The position numbers were made by a program, and so were the translations under genes. DNA of 56,850 nt from a virus: IMG/VR virus record IMGVR_UViG_3300020156_000033, positions 1-56,850 of that record; one strand, written 5' to 3'. The notes beneath the pieces are model-generated. The model was not told where the DNA came from, ran no database searches, and saw only the letters and a list, made by a program, of their open reading frames with translations. Position 1 is the stretch's first letter. Every line of letters starts with the position of its first letter. This document shows positions 1-7,044 of this stretch, piece by piece.

Positions 1-129
1 CAGCGCCGCTGGGGCCGACGACGCCGCGCGCTACCGCGAGGGCGGGCGGGCGTCCTACTACGCCACCGTCCCCGGGACGCTGTTCGAAGACGGGATCACC
101 ACCTACCCCGCCAAGGCCTACGTGGTGGT
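1..129. repeat. Terminal overlap of a circular assembly (copy 1; copy 2 at 56722-56850)
   Basis: Bases 4-129 are identical to 56725-56850; base 3 is G where 56724 is T. A coding frame that starts at 56441 continues without a break from the right end into the left end. This shows a circular or circularly permuted molecule with a unique length near 56,721 bp. An overlap of about 126 bp looks like an assembler k-mer overlap. A true terminal repeat of the virion DNA cannot be excluded from sequence alone. Confidence 0.9.
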
Positions 130-253
130 GGCGATCCGCCGGAGCGGCTACCACGAGGGCGACGTCATCGACGTCTACCGCAACGGCGCCGATCAGCCGG
201 ACGGCCGCTACACCGTCGGCCCGCGCGGTGGGCTGACCTGGGAGAAGTACTAG
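2..253 (+). CDS. Hypothetical early protein, C-terminal part of a junction-spanning gene
   Basis: This frame has no start here. It is the continuation of the gene that begins at 56441; joined across the ends the protein is about 177 aa. The visible part ends with an acidic, tyrosine-rich tail and a TAG at 251-253. No family is recognised. The one-base mismatch between the two overlap copies changes one residue (Ser here, Ile in the right-end copy). Confidence 0.75.
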   Translation, partial: SAAGADDAARYREGGRASYYATVPGTLFEDGITTYPAKAYVVVAIRRSGYHEGDVIDVYRNGADQPDGRYTVGPRGGLTWEKY

Positions 254-259
254 GACGAA

Positions 260-293
260 ACGCCCTTCGGGGCGTCCGCAGGTAAGGCCTGCG
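260..293 (+). terminator. Two tandem hairpins after the junction gene
   Basis: ACGCCC (260-265) pairs with GGGCGT (270-275) around a TTCG tetraloop, followed by CGCAGG (277-282) pairing with CCTGCG (288-293). No T tract follows, so it may be a weak terminator, a processing site or an mRNA stabiliser before the gene at 323. Confidence 0.5.
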
Positions 294-322
294 CTGACGA
301 GTCCGCAGACACGGGAGGGACC

Positions 323-649
323 ATGGATAAGTACGTGATCACGGCAGACGACATCATCGGTGCCAGCCAGGACGCGGGGAGCTTCTTCTTCTCCCCCAGC
401 ACCGTGAGGTTCTGGGGCACGCGCGTCATGAGCCAGGTGTTCGGGGTGCCCGGCGGCGCGGTGTTCGTGACGTCGGAGAACCCCCGCAAGGAGCGGGGAG
501 AGCGCGCCTACACCGTGCGGCTGTTCACCTCTGAGGGGGCCAAGATCCGCACGCTGGGACCGCAGTACGGGCACCGTACCCGCGAGCAGGCGCTGCGCGC
601 CGCCGCCGAGTACGCCCGGATGATCCGCGAGGGTGAGGACGTCGCCTGA
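323..649 (+). CDS. Hypothetical early protein, 108 aa
   Basis: ATG preceded by ACGGGAGGGACC, a good ribosome site. The protein starts MDKYVITADDIIGASQDAG, has an aromatic-rich middle and a basic C-terminal half ending in a helix (EQALRAAAEYARMIREG). No signal peptide or membrane segment. It looks like a small DNA- or nucleotide-binding early protein, but no family is recognised. The next gene begins 3 nt after its stop. Confidence 0.75.
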   Translation: MDKYVITADDIIGASQDAGSFFFSPSTVRFWGTRVMSQVFGVPGGAVFVTSENPRKERGERAYTVRLFTSEGAKIRTLGPQYGHRTREQALRAAAEYARMIREGEDVA

Positions 650-651
650 CC

Positions 652-852
652 ATGGACATGATCACGGCCGAGAACCTGGGTGCGGGCGACCGCATCCGCA
701 CGCGCAAGGGCTCCGGCACCGTGGAGCAGGTCATCCACACCGAGTCCGGCGTCACCGTGTTCACCCGCGAGGGGTGGACGCAGGGCTTCACCTACGGGCA
801 GCGGGTGGACGGCTTCGCCCGCCCGCGCCCCTCCGCCGAACGCGACTTCTAG
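652..852 (+). CDS. Hypothetical small protein, 66 aa, SH3/Tudor-like composition
   Basis: ATG two bases after the previous TGA, so probably translationally coupled. A beta-rich sequence (LGAGDRIRTRKGSGTVEQV, then VTVFTREGWTQGF) resembles small SH3-like barrels that bind nucleic acid or peptides. That resemblance is inference only. The C-terminus is Arg/Pro rich. Confidence 0.7.
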   Translation: MDMITAENLGAGDRIRTRKGSGTVEQVIHTESGVTVFTREGWTQGFTYGQRVDGFARPRPSAERDF

Positions 853-868
853 AAGGGCAGGACCACCC

Positions 869-1228
869 ATGGATTCCAGGACTCCCCGCATCGAGACCGT
901 ATTCGACACCATCGAGTGGCGCCGGGGCGACCTGGCGTACTACTTCCCCGCGTTCTCCGGTCCCGTCCCGTGTCGCGTGATGGGGCGCATCGGGCACCGC
1001 GCCGTTCTGGTGCGGATCACCGCATCGCGGCCCGGCTACAGCAGGAGCGAATACTGCACGGCGGGGCTGAGCGCCGACGGCGTTTCGGGCGAACTGTACG
1101 CACGCAACGCGGTGCACACCGACCGGGGCCGCTACTACGCGGACAACCACCGCCACGACCTGTCCGGACTGCCGGAGTACGTCCGCTTCGGACCCGGCTT
1201 CCACGAGCGCATGACCACCAACTACTGA
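869..1228 (+). CDS. Hypothetical early protein, 119 aa
   Basis: The ATG at 869 lies downstream of AGAAGGGCAGGACCACCC, the usual ribosome site style of this arm; the frame is open further upstream but without a ribosome site. The protein begins MDSRTPRIETVF and is rich in Tyr, Arg and His, with a central beta-like stretch (RVMGRIGHRAVLVRITASR). Soluble; no recognised family. Confidence 0.7.
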   Translation: MDSRTPRIETVFDTIEWRRGDLAYYFPAFSGPVPCRVMGRIGHRAVLVRITASRPGYSRSEYCTAGLSADGVSGELYARNAVHTDRGRYYADNHRHDLSGLPEYVRFGPGFHERMTTNY

Positions 1229-1244
1229 CAGGGGAGCACCACCC

Positions 1245-1568
1245 ATGGCCACCAACAACGAACTCCTGCGCGAAGCGGCCAAGATCACCGGGGCCCTGCG
1301 CAGCCTGGGGATGGTCGATCAGGACACCGAGGTCGGGATCGATTTCGGGTCTTCGACGCAGGGTGTCAGCTACCGCGCGGTCTACGTGCGCACCGGCCTC
1401 GGTGAGGACGGGGCCCGGCACCACCGGGAGTCGTCTGCCACCCCGGAGTGGGTCGCGGGATACAACGGGCGGATCGGGCGGACGCGGGGAGAGGCCCTGC
1501 ACACCCTGGAGACGGCGCGTGCGGCCCTGTGCGCCGCCTCCCGCGCCAGGACCCTGACCGACTCCTAG
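1245..1568 (+). CDS. Hypothetical early protein, 107 aa
   Basis: ATG after CAGGGGAGCACCACCC. N-terminal helix (NELLREAAKITGALRSLGM), a middle containing VGIDFGSSTQGVSYRAVY, and a C-terminal helix with repeated Arg/Ala. Soluble, family unknown. Its TAG stop is embedded in TAGCACAC, the repeat motif found at several gene ends here. Confidence 0.7.
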   Translation: MATNNELLREAAKITGALRSLGMVDQDTEVGIDFGSSTQGVSYRAVYVRTGLGEDGARHHRESSATPEWVAGYNGRIGRTRGEALHTLETARAALCAASRARTLTDS

Positions 1569-1611
1569 CACACGTCGAAACGCCGGTACAGCGCCGCCCG
1601 GGTGGTGTGCT
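1567..1611 (+). other. Inverted pair of the AGCACAC/GTGTGCT motif
   Basis: AGCACAC (1567-1573) overlaps the stop of the preceding gene and can pair with GTGTGCT (1605-1611) across a 31-nt loop. It belongs to the same series as the tighter hairpins at 2325, 8141 and 12473. Confidence 0.45.
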
Positions 1612-1672
1612 GGCGTCTGCGGGTCGTTCCCGCACTGATGAGACGACGCAACCGGAGAAAGAGGTAGGGCAG

Positions 1673-2308
1673 ATGGCATACCCGGACTACACCACCCACT
1701 GCGACGGGACGTTCCTGATCTTCGACACCGCCAAGCACAACGGCCGGGACGTCGACCCGGCGGAGGTCCGCGAGCACGTCGAGGGCTGCGCCACGTGCGC
1801 GGCGGCGGGGGTGGACCCCGATGACGCGGAGTTCGACGCCCGGACCTACAACGGGGACGTCGACGTCCCCTCCGACGACGAGTGCGCGTGCCGACTGGCC
1901 GGTGCGGCGGTGGCGGACCGCGTCCTCGCGGGTGCGGAGGTGCTGAAGCAGGTCTACGGCGCCGACTTCTACACCCGCATCGACACGGACAGGCTGGACG
2001 TCCAGAGCCTCTGCGACTGCGTCCTGGTGCAGCTGGGGAAGGGCCGCTCCGTGTTCGGCATGGACTCCGGCTCCCTTGTCGGCCTGGTGTCCTTCACCGA
2101 GATGGCGGAAGAGATCAAGTGCGCCGCCGTCGATGGGGTGTTCGGCTACGACACCGCCGACGGCAAGGTTGAGACGTGCTGCATGGGCTTCGACGGCGGG
2201 CGCGCAAGCGAAACGGAGTACGACGCCTACAGCGCCGACTGCGCGGAGCTGACGGCGGAGTGGAAGAAGCTGATCACCGACTGGCGCCGGTGGTCCGAAC
2301 TGGTCTGA
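1673..2308 (+). CDS. Hypothetical acidic Cys-rich protein, 211 aa
   Basis: Start chosen at the ATG after AGAAAGAGGTAGGGCAG; the frame is open upstream but lacks a ribosome site. The protein has CEGCATCAAA-like spacing (EGCATCAAAGVDPDDAEF) about 45 residues in, resembling the H-x3-C-x2-C zinc motif of anti-sigma factors (EHVEGCATCA), then an acidic region with further Cys (ECACRL, LCDCVL, KVETCCMGF). It may bind zinc. Whether it acts as an anti-sigma or other host-takeover factor is speculation. Soluble, strongly acidic. Confidence 0.7.
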   Translation: MAYPDYTTHCDGTFLIFDTAKHNGRDVDPAEVREHVEGCATCAAAGVDPDDAEFDARTYNGDVDVPSDDECACRLAGAAVADRVLAGAEVLKQVYGADFYTRIDTDRLDVQSLCDCVLVQLGKGRSVFGMDSGSLVGLVSFTEMAEEIKCAAVDGVFGYDTADGKVETCCMGFDGGRASETEYDAYSADCAELTAEWKKLITDWRRWSELV

Positions 2309-2324
2309 GCCGGAAGCGCAGTCC

Positions 2325-2366
2325 GAGCACACCCCCTGCCCCGGAGCATCCGCAGGGGGTGTGCTC
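2325..2366 (+). terminator. Perfect 15-bp stem-loop built from the GTGTGCTC motif
   Basis: GAGCACACCCCCTGC (2325-2339) and GCAGGGGGTGTGCTC (2352-2366) are perfectly complementary, with a 12-nt loop. It lies 16 nt after the stop of the 211-aa gene. There is no T tract, so either it is a GC-type terminator or it has another role such as protein binding or RNA stability. Confidence 0.65.
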
Positions 2367-2417
2367 CACTGCGCCGCCGGGCGCATAACCACGACGACGG
2401 GCAAGGGAGAGGTGGGC

Positions 2418-2873
2418 ATGCGAGGCGATGTGAACGACCGGATCATAGAGCACGTCGAGCACCGGATGGACAGCCTGCGGCAATGCGGGACGATCGGGGA
2501 GGTCGCCGAGTTCCTGCGGAATGCGCGGATCACGGGGCTCCCCCGGCGGTCGGGTGTGTGCCCGGTCGCCATGTGGATTCGCACCGGTGCACCGGCACTG
2601 CTGGGACTGCACGACGTCGAGGTCGCACCGCCACTGGTCACCATCACGTACAACCTCCTGGAGGCGTGCGGGTGCGGATGCGGTAGCGACGGGGACGAAC
2701 CCGAGCCGTTGCTGCACGAGGTGCAGACGAACGCCGTCATCGACGCGTTCGTTGAGCGCTTCGATGACGACGACGACTTCGCGCCGCAGCTGCGCGCGGA
2801 CGACGACTACATCGGCACGCACGGGTTCTACACCGGGTTCGCCCGGCAGTGGCAGCGGGAGCGGGGACAGTGA
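2418..2873 (+). CDS. Hypothetical protein, 151 aa, paralogue of the next gene
   Basis: ATG after GGGAGAGGTGGGC. N-terminal helical part, then the segment VAEFLRNARITG followed by CPVAMWIR, which recurs in altered form in the next gene (VAKFFRARGIRG, CPTAQYLR). A Cys/Gly cluster (EACGCGCGSDGD) could bind metal. The C-terminus is acidic (DDDDDF). The stop overlaps the next start as TGATG, indicating coupling. Function unknown. Confidence 0.7.
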   Translation: MRGDVNDRIIEHVEHRMDSLRQCGTIGEVAEFLRNARITGLPRRSGVCPVAMWIRTGAPALLGLHDVEVAPPLVTITYNLLEACGCGCGSDGDEPEPLLHEVQTNAVIDAFVERFDDDDDFAPQLRADDDYIGTHGFYTGFARQWQRERGQ

Positions 2874-3424
2874 TGGATACGAAGACCAAGGAGCGCATCC
2901 GGTTGAAGGCGGACGCCGGGTTGGCGGTACTGCTGGCGTCGGAGGAAGTGCTGAAGGCACCGAGCCCCAGCCTGGGAGTGGCGAAGTTCTTCCGCGCCCG
3001 GGGGATCAGGGGTGAGCGCGACGACGCGCGGACGTGCCCGACCGCGCAGTACTTGCGGGAATGCGTCGAAGACGCGTACGGCATCAACCCCGTGGTGTTC
3101 AACGAGACGATCTCGTTCTGCCGGAACGAGGCGGTGGTCAAGGTCGTGTCCATGCCGACCCCCGCCGCCGTACGGGAGTTCGAGCGGGACATGGGCGCGG
3201 GTGTCTACCCGGACCTGGACACGTCGGTCCGCCGCGATCCCTTTGCGGAAGACAGCGACAACCACTACATCGTGGAACCGACGGAATCCCAAGGGCGGGA
3301 GTACACGGTGTGGCGGGTGAACTGCATCGGGCAGCGCTGGTTCATCGCCTCCTACACCGGTGCCGACACCGCCGTGCGGCTGTGCTCGGTGATGAACCAG
3401 TTCGCCCACACGGAAGTGGTCTAG
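2873..3424 (+). CDS. Hypothetical protein, 183 aa, paralogue of the previous gene
   Basis: The start ATG shares its A with the previous stop (TGATG). It has the shared pattern V-A-x-F-x-R, then I-x-G, then C-P-x-A, with a longer C-terminal part containing NHYIVEPTESQGREYTV and ending in a helix (AVRLCSVMNQFAHTEVV). The two genes look like a tandem duplication that has diverged. Soluble; function unknown. Confidence 0.7.
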   Translation: MDTKTKERIRLKADAGLAVLLASEEVLKAPSPSLGVAKFFRARGIRGERDDARTCPTAQYLRECVEDAYGINPVVFNETISFCRNEAVVKVVSMPTPAAVREFERDMGAGVYPDLDTSVRRDPFAEDSDNHYIVEPTESQGREYTVWRVNCIGQRWFIASYTGADTAVRLCSVMNQFAHTEVV

Positions 3425-3444
3425 ACCATTCGGTGATCTGAGAG

Positions 3445-3468
3445 CGCGCGGACCTGCGGGCCCGCGCG
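3445..3468 (+). terminator. GC hairpin after the paralogue pair
   Basis: CGCGCGG (3445-3451) pairs with CCGCGCG (3462-3468), followed by TT. It lies 21 nt after the stop of the 183-aa gene. Confidence 0.45.
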
Positions 3469-3507
3469 TTCGACTGCCCATCGAAGGCACGTGGACGGAG
3501 GAAGGGC

Positions 3508-3735
3508 ATGGCCAGTGAGTGGAAGGAACTGCGGCGCGAGGACGACGACCGCCGGTACCTGATCGAGCACAGCGGGACCCCGGAGCTGATCATCAGCGCG
3601 TGGTTCTCCTACGACGACGGGATGCGCACCGCTGCGTGGAACGAGCTGCGTCGGCGGCGGGAGCGCGGGGAGCTGGACGCTCCGCAGCTCAGCGAGCTTG
3701 CCGACATCGACAAGCACAACCTGGGAGAGGGATGA
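3508..3735 (+). CDS. Hypothetical small protein, 75 aa
   Basis: ATG after GGACGGAGGAAGGGC. Highly charged: Glu/Arg/Asp-rich start (SEWKELRREDDDRRYL), a short hydrophobic core, then a helix of Arg and Glu (RRRRERGEL). Its stop overlaps the next ATG as ATGA. Unknown function; the charge pattern suggests a helical adaptor. Confidence 0.65.
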   Translation: MASEWKELRREDDDRRYLIEHSGTPELIISAWFSYDDGMRTAAWNELRRRRERGELDAPQLSELADIDKHNLGEG

Positions 3736-3923
3736 CGATGCGTGAGGGAGTGGAGATGAGCGTGGGCAGACTGCTCGTGCTGGTGGTGGCGCTGGCCGCC
3801 TTCATCGGGATCGTGTTCGCCAGCGTGGCGGCGGAGGTCGCGGCCGGACCGGAGCCCATCGGCGCCGATGCGGAGGGGACGGTCTACATCGACCCGACCG
3901 ACCGCACCAGCGGAGGTGAGTAG
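3732..3923 (+). CDS. Single-pass membrane protein, 63 aa
   Basis: ATG 3732 overlaps the previous stop; ATGs at 3738 and 3756 are alternative starts. One hydrophobic helix (LLVLVVALAAFIGIVFASVA), then a short polar tail with no cysteines. It could be a signal-anchor protein. It sits directly before another N-terminally anchored gene, suggesting a small membrane module. Confidence 0.6.
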   Translation: MTMREGVEMSVGRLLVLVVALAAFIGIVFASVAAEVAAGPEPIGADAEGTVYIDPTDRTSGGE

Positions 3924-3925
3924 CT

Positions 3926-4498
3926 GTGCTCGAACTGCTGAAGATGGCCGTGGTCTACGCAGGCCCGTCCGCACTCCTGTGCGGCCTGATCTACTGGCTC
4001 ACCCGGCCCCCGACCCCTGCCACCGGTGATGGGGAGCCCGAGGTGTCCGGCGCACCCGGTGCGCAGACTCCGTCCATCGGCGTGGTCGGTGACCACGTCG
4101 GCGGCTACTACCTCGCCGACGCGGACGGCACCGCCAGGCACCAGGTCAGCCAGGCTGCCCATGCGGGAGACCTGGACCCCCGGGACCGCGCGCTGACTGA
4201 GATGCTGAAGGGTGCGCAGTTCGGCGACGGGGTGTCCATCACCCTGCCGAGCGGGACCGTGGTGGATGGATCGCAGATGCGCCAGCTCCAGCATCAGCGG
4301 ATATGCGAAGAAGCCATGGACCGCAGGGAACTCAGGGAGCAGATGCGGCTGGAGCACAAGGTCTGGAACGACGCGTTCAACAGAAAGATCCAGGCGCTGA
4401 TCAAGTCGGGTGCGAGCGGTGCCGACATCGCCGAGTTCAGCCAGACCGAGATGGCGAAGCGGAAGCAGTACGAGCGGGAACGACGCAACGGAGAGTGA
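3926..4498 (+). CDS. N-terminally anchored coiled-coil protein, 190 aa
   Basis: GTG start 2 nt after the previous stop. One membrane segment near the N-terminus (YAGPSALLCGLIYWLT), a Pro/Gly linker, a middle containing GDGVSITLPSGTVVDGSQM, and a long charged helix (RRELREQMRLEHKVWNDAF) likely to form a coiled coil in the cytoplasm. No family recognised. Position suggests an early membrane-linked function such as superinfection exclusion, which is only a guess. Confidence 0.65.
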   Translation: MLELLKMAVVYAGPSALLCGLIYWLTRPPTPATGDGEPEVSGAPGAQTPSIGVVGDHVGGYYLADADGTARHQVSQAAHAGDLDPRDRALTEMLKGAQFGDGVSITLPSGTVVDGSQMRQLQHQRICEEAMDRRELREQMRLEHKVWNDAFNRKIQALIKSGASGADIAEFSQTEMAKRKQYERERRNGE

Positions 4499-4502
4499 CG
4501 GC

Positions 4503-4643
4503 ATGGGCATGGAGCTTCTGATCTTCGGCGCCGGGATGGCCTACGCCTCGCTGTTGTGGGCCTTCCTCAACCTGTGCTCGTGGCTGGCGGGCACCTATGC
4601 TTCCGGCGGAAAGGTCCCCGGACCCGGGGCGCATCGGTCCTGA
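4503..4643 (+). CDS. Membrane microprotein, 46 aa
   Basis: ATG 4 nt after the previous TGA. A single hydrophobic stretch (MELLIFGAGMAYASLLWAFL) followed by CSWLAGTYASGG and a short polar tail. Third consecutive gene coding a membrane-associated product. Confidence 0.6.
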   Translation: MGMELLIFGAGMAYASLLWAFLNLCSWLAGTYASGGKVPGPGAHRS

Positions 4644-4654
4644 GGCAGGACGTC

Positions 4655-4684
4655 GGGCGGCGGTCGCGTGGGGCACCGCCGCCC
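4655..4684 (+). terminator. GC hairpin followed by TTCGTCTC
   Basis: GGGCGGCGGT (4655-4664) pairs perfectly with ACCGCCGCCC (4675-4684), followed by TTCGTCT. A plausible terminator or attenuator after the membrane-gene trio. Confidence 0.6.
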
Positions 4685-4723
4685 TTCGTCTCGGTTCAGT
4701 AACGATCGGGAGAGAGGACGGAC

Positions 4724-5107
4724 ATGGACAACAAGGTCACGAAGAAGGCGAAGACCCGGAACGGGATGCGCGTTCGCTACCGCAGCGACGACGGCGTCCT
4801 GTGGGTCGTGCTCGACGCCGAACACGGCGACCCCATCGCGCACGCCTCGCTGAGTATGGCGGGCTACCCCACCGTGGTCTCCCTCAAGGGGCGATGGCGC
4901 CCGTTCCGGGCCGAGACCCTGGAGAAGGGCGCCATCCTGGCGGTGGAGAAGCAGGAGCGCTGGAAGCGGGACGTCCTGGCGGAGGTCGCCGACAACGGGC
5001 GCCGCTACGCCGGTGCGTCGGCGGCCCTGGGCTACAACCGGGGGCCGTACAGCAGCGGTTCCGTGGCCACGGCGAAGTGGCACGGGCAGCGGCGGTCGGC
5101 GCCGTGA
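4724..5107 (+). CDS. Hypothetical protein, 127 aa
   Basis: ATG after GGGAGAGAGGACGGAC. Basic N-terminus (KVTKKAKTRNGMRVRYRS), beta-rich centre (GVLWVVLDAEHGD), helical and basic C-terminal half. Soluble, unknown. Its TGA overlaps the GTG of the next gene (GTGA). Confidence 0.65.
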   Translation: MDNKVTKKAKTRNGMRVRYRSDDGVLWVVLDAEHGDPIAHASLSMAGYPTVVSLKGRWRPFRAETLEKGAILAVEKQERWKRDVLAEVADNGRRYAGASAALGYNRGPYSSGSVATAKWHGQRRSAP

Positions 5108-5226
5108 GCGAGGACACGCTGGACGTCGAAGGCGTCCGGGACTGCCCCGCGTGCAAGGGCAGGGGCACCGCCGCCGACGGTTCGCTGTGCCAGACGTGCG
5201 GCGGAAGCACCGTGCAGGCCAAGTAG
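5104..5226 (+). CDS. DnaJ-type zinc-knuckle microprotein, 40 aa
   Basis: GTG start overlapping the previous stop. The sequence carries CPACKGRGT and CQTCGGS, the C-x2-C-x-G-x-G pattern of DnaJ cysteine-rich repeats, enough for one zinc site. It ends with TAG embedded in TAGCACACC. A second such gene is at 20347-20460. Probably a zinc-stabilised adaptor; target unknown. Confidence 0.65.
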   Translation: MSEDTLDVEGVRDCPACKGRGTAADGSLCQTCGGSTVQAK

Positions 5227-5254
5227 CACACCACCATTGGAGAGGTTGAAGGAC

Positions 5255-5710
5255 ATGGGCAGGAAGATCAAGGCGGAGGCGGTACTCCCGGGGATCAGCG
5301 TGTGGCTGAACCTGGACGGCTCCCCCAACGGCCGGTCGCGCTACATCGTGGTCGAGGTCAGCGACCTGGAGCCGGGCACGGACACGGTGGAACTGGGGGT
5401 CATCACCTTCTACCAGTCGGTGACCCCCGACACCACGGTGAAGAACGTGGTCCTGCGGCGGGAGTTCCCCGTGGAGGTGGCCGAGACCAGCTGGAGCAAG
5501 GGCGTGCCGCAGGACTACCGCATCAAGGTCATGGAGCGGTTGGGCCGGGCGGGCGCCCACCTCTACACCTACAACCCGACGGGCAAGCTGAACGGTGAGC
5601 GCCACGTCTTCGAGCACCCGCACCGGGAGGGCGCCGCCAGCGGCGGATGGCTCAGCACCTTCGTGCTGCGCAAGCGGACCGACCACTACATGACGGGGAT
5701 CGTGCGATGA
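5255..5710 (+). CDS. Hypothetical protein, 151 aa
   Basis: ATG at 5255 follows GGAGAGGTTGAAGGAC; a TTG 18 nt upstream is in frame but is less likely. Beta-rich with many Val/Thr (RYIVVEVSDLEPGTDTVEL). A His cluster (HVFEHPHREG) near residue 120 could bind metal. The stop overlaps the next ATG (ATGA). Family unknown. Confidence 0.65.
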   Translation: MGRKIKAEAVLPGISVWLNLDGSPNGRSRYIVVEVSDLEPGTDTVELGVITFYQSVTPDTTVKNVVLRREFPVEVAETSWSKGVPQDYRIKVMERLGRAGAHLYTYNPTGKLNGERHVFEHPHREGAASGGWLSTFVLRKRTDHYMTGIVR

Positions 5711-6012
5711 ACCCGGACGGTGTGGAGTCGGACGACGAGCGCGGGGAGAAGGCGGTCGTGTACGTGGTCGTGCCCGCTTCGAAGGTCCGCATCCGGACCG
5801 AGGCGTACGGCGGTGGGATGAGCGCGCTGAATCAGGCGCAGGCCCTGGCCGGGCGGCTGGCGCAGGACGAACGCGAGGACTACTGCGTCTTCCAGGTGCG
5901 GGAGCACCGCCCGGGGGAGGTCGGCCTGCGGGCCGTCTACCACGGCGTGACCCTGAAGGTGCAGGACACCGAGGGCCTGCCTCTGGCCTACGGCGACGAA
6001 GAGGAGGACTGA
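5707..6012 (+). CDS. Hypothetical acidic protein, 101 aa
   Basis: ATG overlaps the previous TGA. Acidic N-terminus, hydrophobic beta strands (AVVYVVVPASKVRIRTEAY), a helix, and an Asp/Glu C-terminus. No membrane segment of sufficient length. Unknown function. Confidence 0.65.
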   Translation: MNPDGVESDDERGEKAVVYVVVPASKVRIRTEAYGGGMSALNQAQALAGRLAQDEREDYCVFQVREHRPGEVGLRAVYHGVTLKVQDTEGLPLAYGDEEED

Positions 6013-6015
6013 GGG

Positions 6016-6453
6016 ATGGGCAGCAGGACCACCTTGGCACAGGCGGAGGACTGCATCCGGCGGCGCGAGCCGTTCGCGGTCAGCGCCACGCACTACATGC
6101 GCGAGTCCACGGGCGTGCGGTTCAGCTTCCAGGGACTCCTGCGTCCGGACGCCCGCACCGTCGGCGACTGCGGTCTGCTCCCCCTCCACTGCGCGCGGGA
6201 ACTGGTGGAGCACATGCTGGAGTACCCGGGGGCGGTGCGCTACCTGGTCCTCAGCTACGAGACGCCGATCGCCTGGGAACTGGAGTCCGGCGGCGCCGTG
6301 TGCATGCCGCCGTACCGCTACTCCCCCACCACCAACAGCCACCAGGGCATCGCAGCCCGAGCGCTGGGAGTGGGGAAGTGGGACAGCTGGGACAAGCTCC
6401 CGGTACGCATACCGGGCAAGGCGCCCGGCTGGCAGGACAGGGAGCGTGGTTGA
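6016..6453 (+). CDS. Hypothetical protein, 145 aa
   Basis: ATG directly after GAGGACTGAGGG. Contains RTTLAQAEDCIRRREPF and a central hydrophobic segment (AVRYLVLSYETPIAWELES). Ends in a Trp/Pro-rich basic tail. Soluble, with four cysteines. No family recognised. Confidence 0.65.
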   Translation: MGSRTTLAQAEDCIRRREPFAVSATHYMRESTGVRFSFQGLLRPDARTVGDCGLLPLHCARELVEHMLEYPGAVRYLVLSYETPIAWELESGGAVCMPPYRYSPTTNSHQGIAARALGVGKWDSWDKLPVRIPGKAPGWQDRERG

Positions 6454-6456
6454 GGA

Positions 6457-6597
6457 ATGGGAGCACCGATGTGCGAGCAGTGCCGGAGCCGTCCCGCTGA
6501 GGTGCTGCTGCACCAGGGCACCGGCCCGGTCGTGAAGGTCTGCCGGACGTGCGCCGACGCGCACTGGGAGCAGGGGCCCAAGCCCCGCAAGGGCTGA
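6457..6597 (+). CDS. Zinc-ribbon microprotein, 46 aa
   Basis: ATG 6457, or ATG 6469 four codons later. Two C-x2-C pairs (MCEQCRSRPAEV and VCRTCADAHWE) about 25 residues apart form a classic treble-clef or zinc-ribbon site. The tail is basic (KPRKG). Coupled to the preceding gene by a 3-nt gap. Confidence 0.65.
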   Translation: MGAPMCEQCRSRPAEVLLHQGTGPVVKVCRTCADAHWEQGPKPRKG

Positions 6598-6598
6598 G

Positions 6599-6646
6599 CC
6601 CTTCTGGAGACGGCACGGTCACCGCGCCCGTGCCGTCGAAGAAGGA
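6599..6646 (+). other. Structured intercistronic RNA element, copy 1
   Basis: GACGGCACGG (6609-6618) pairs perfectly with CCGTGCCGTC (6628-6637). An outer helix CCTTCT (6600-6605) with AGAAGG (6640-6645) closes it. A second copy at 6992-7044 keeps both helices with two compensated base pairs, evidence for an RNA that must fold. It covers an AAGGAG sequence but lies about 20 nt before the actual ribosome site. Confidence 0.7.
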
Positions 6647-6668
6647 GTTCACCACGGGAAGGACGGAC

Positions 6669-6989
6669 ATGGATGTACGCGACGACTGGCCCTTCATCGC
6701 GGCGGCGCTGGCCGTCGGGGGTGTGCTGACCCTCAGCGGGTTCGCCGTTTGGGACCGCTTCACCGCACCCGTGCGGGGCGAAGTCATCGACACCGAGCAC
6801 ACCGGGGCCTACACCTCGGTGGTCAACAACTGCAACCGCAACGTCTGCACGCCGATCGTCACCAACCACCCCGAATCGTGGTCCCTGCGCCTGAGGGACG
6901 GAGACGAGACCGGGTGGCGGGACGTCAGCGAGCACGCCTACGAGAGCTGCGGGATCGGGGACCACTACGATCGCTGCACTCGCGACTGA
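6669..6989 (+). CDS. Membrane-anchored Cys-containing protein, 106 aa
   Basis: ATG after ACGGGAAGGACGGAC. One N-terminal membrane helix (WPFIAAALAVGGVLTLSGFA), then an exported-looking domain with CNRNVC and two later Cys (SCGIGDHYDRC), enough for two disulphides outside the cell. The family is unknown. It sits between the two copies of the structured RNA element. Confidence 0.65.
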   Translation: MDVRDDWPFIAAALAVGGVLTLSGFAVWDRFTAPVRGEVIDTEHTGAYTSVVNNCNRNVCTPIVTNHPESWSLRLRDGDETGWRDVSEHAYESCGIGDHYDRCTRD

Positions 6990-6991
6990 GC

Positions 6992-7044
6992 CCTTCTGGA
7001 GGCGGCGCGGGCACAGCCCCGCCGGTCCGCGCCGCCGAAGAAGG
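6992..7044 (+). other. Structured intercistronic RNA element, copy 2
   Basis: GGCGGCGCGG (7001-7010) pairs with CCGCGCCGCC (7027-7036); outer helix CCTTCT (6992-6997) with AGAAGG (7039-7044). Compared with copy 1, two A-T pairs are replaced by G-C pairs on both strands while flanks GAGCCCTTCTGGAG and GAAGAAGGAGTTCA are conserved. Confidence 0.7.

Noticed and set aside
1-129. Direct terminal repeat of the virion chromosome
   Set aside because: Length near 126 bp and position inside a gene suggest assembly overlap. Virion end mapping would decide.
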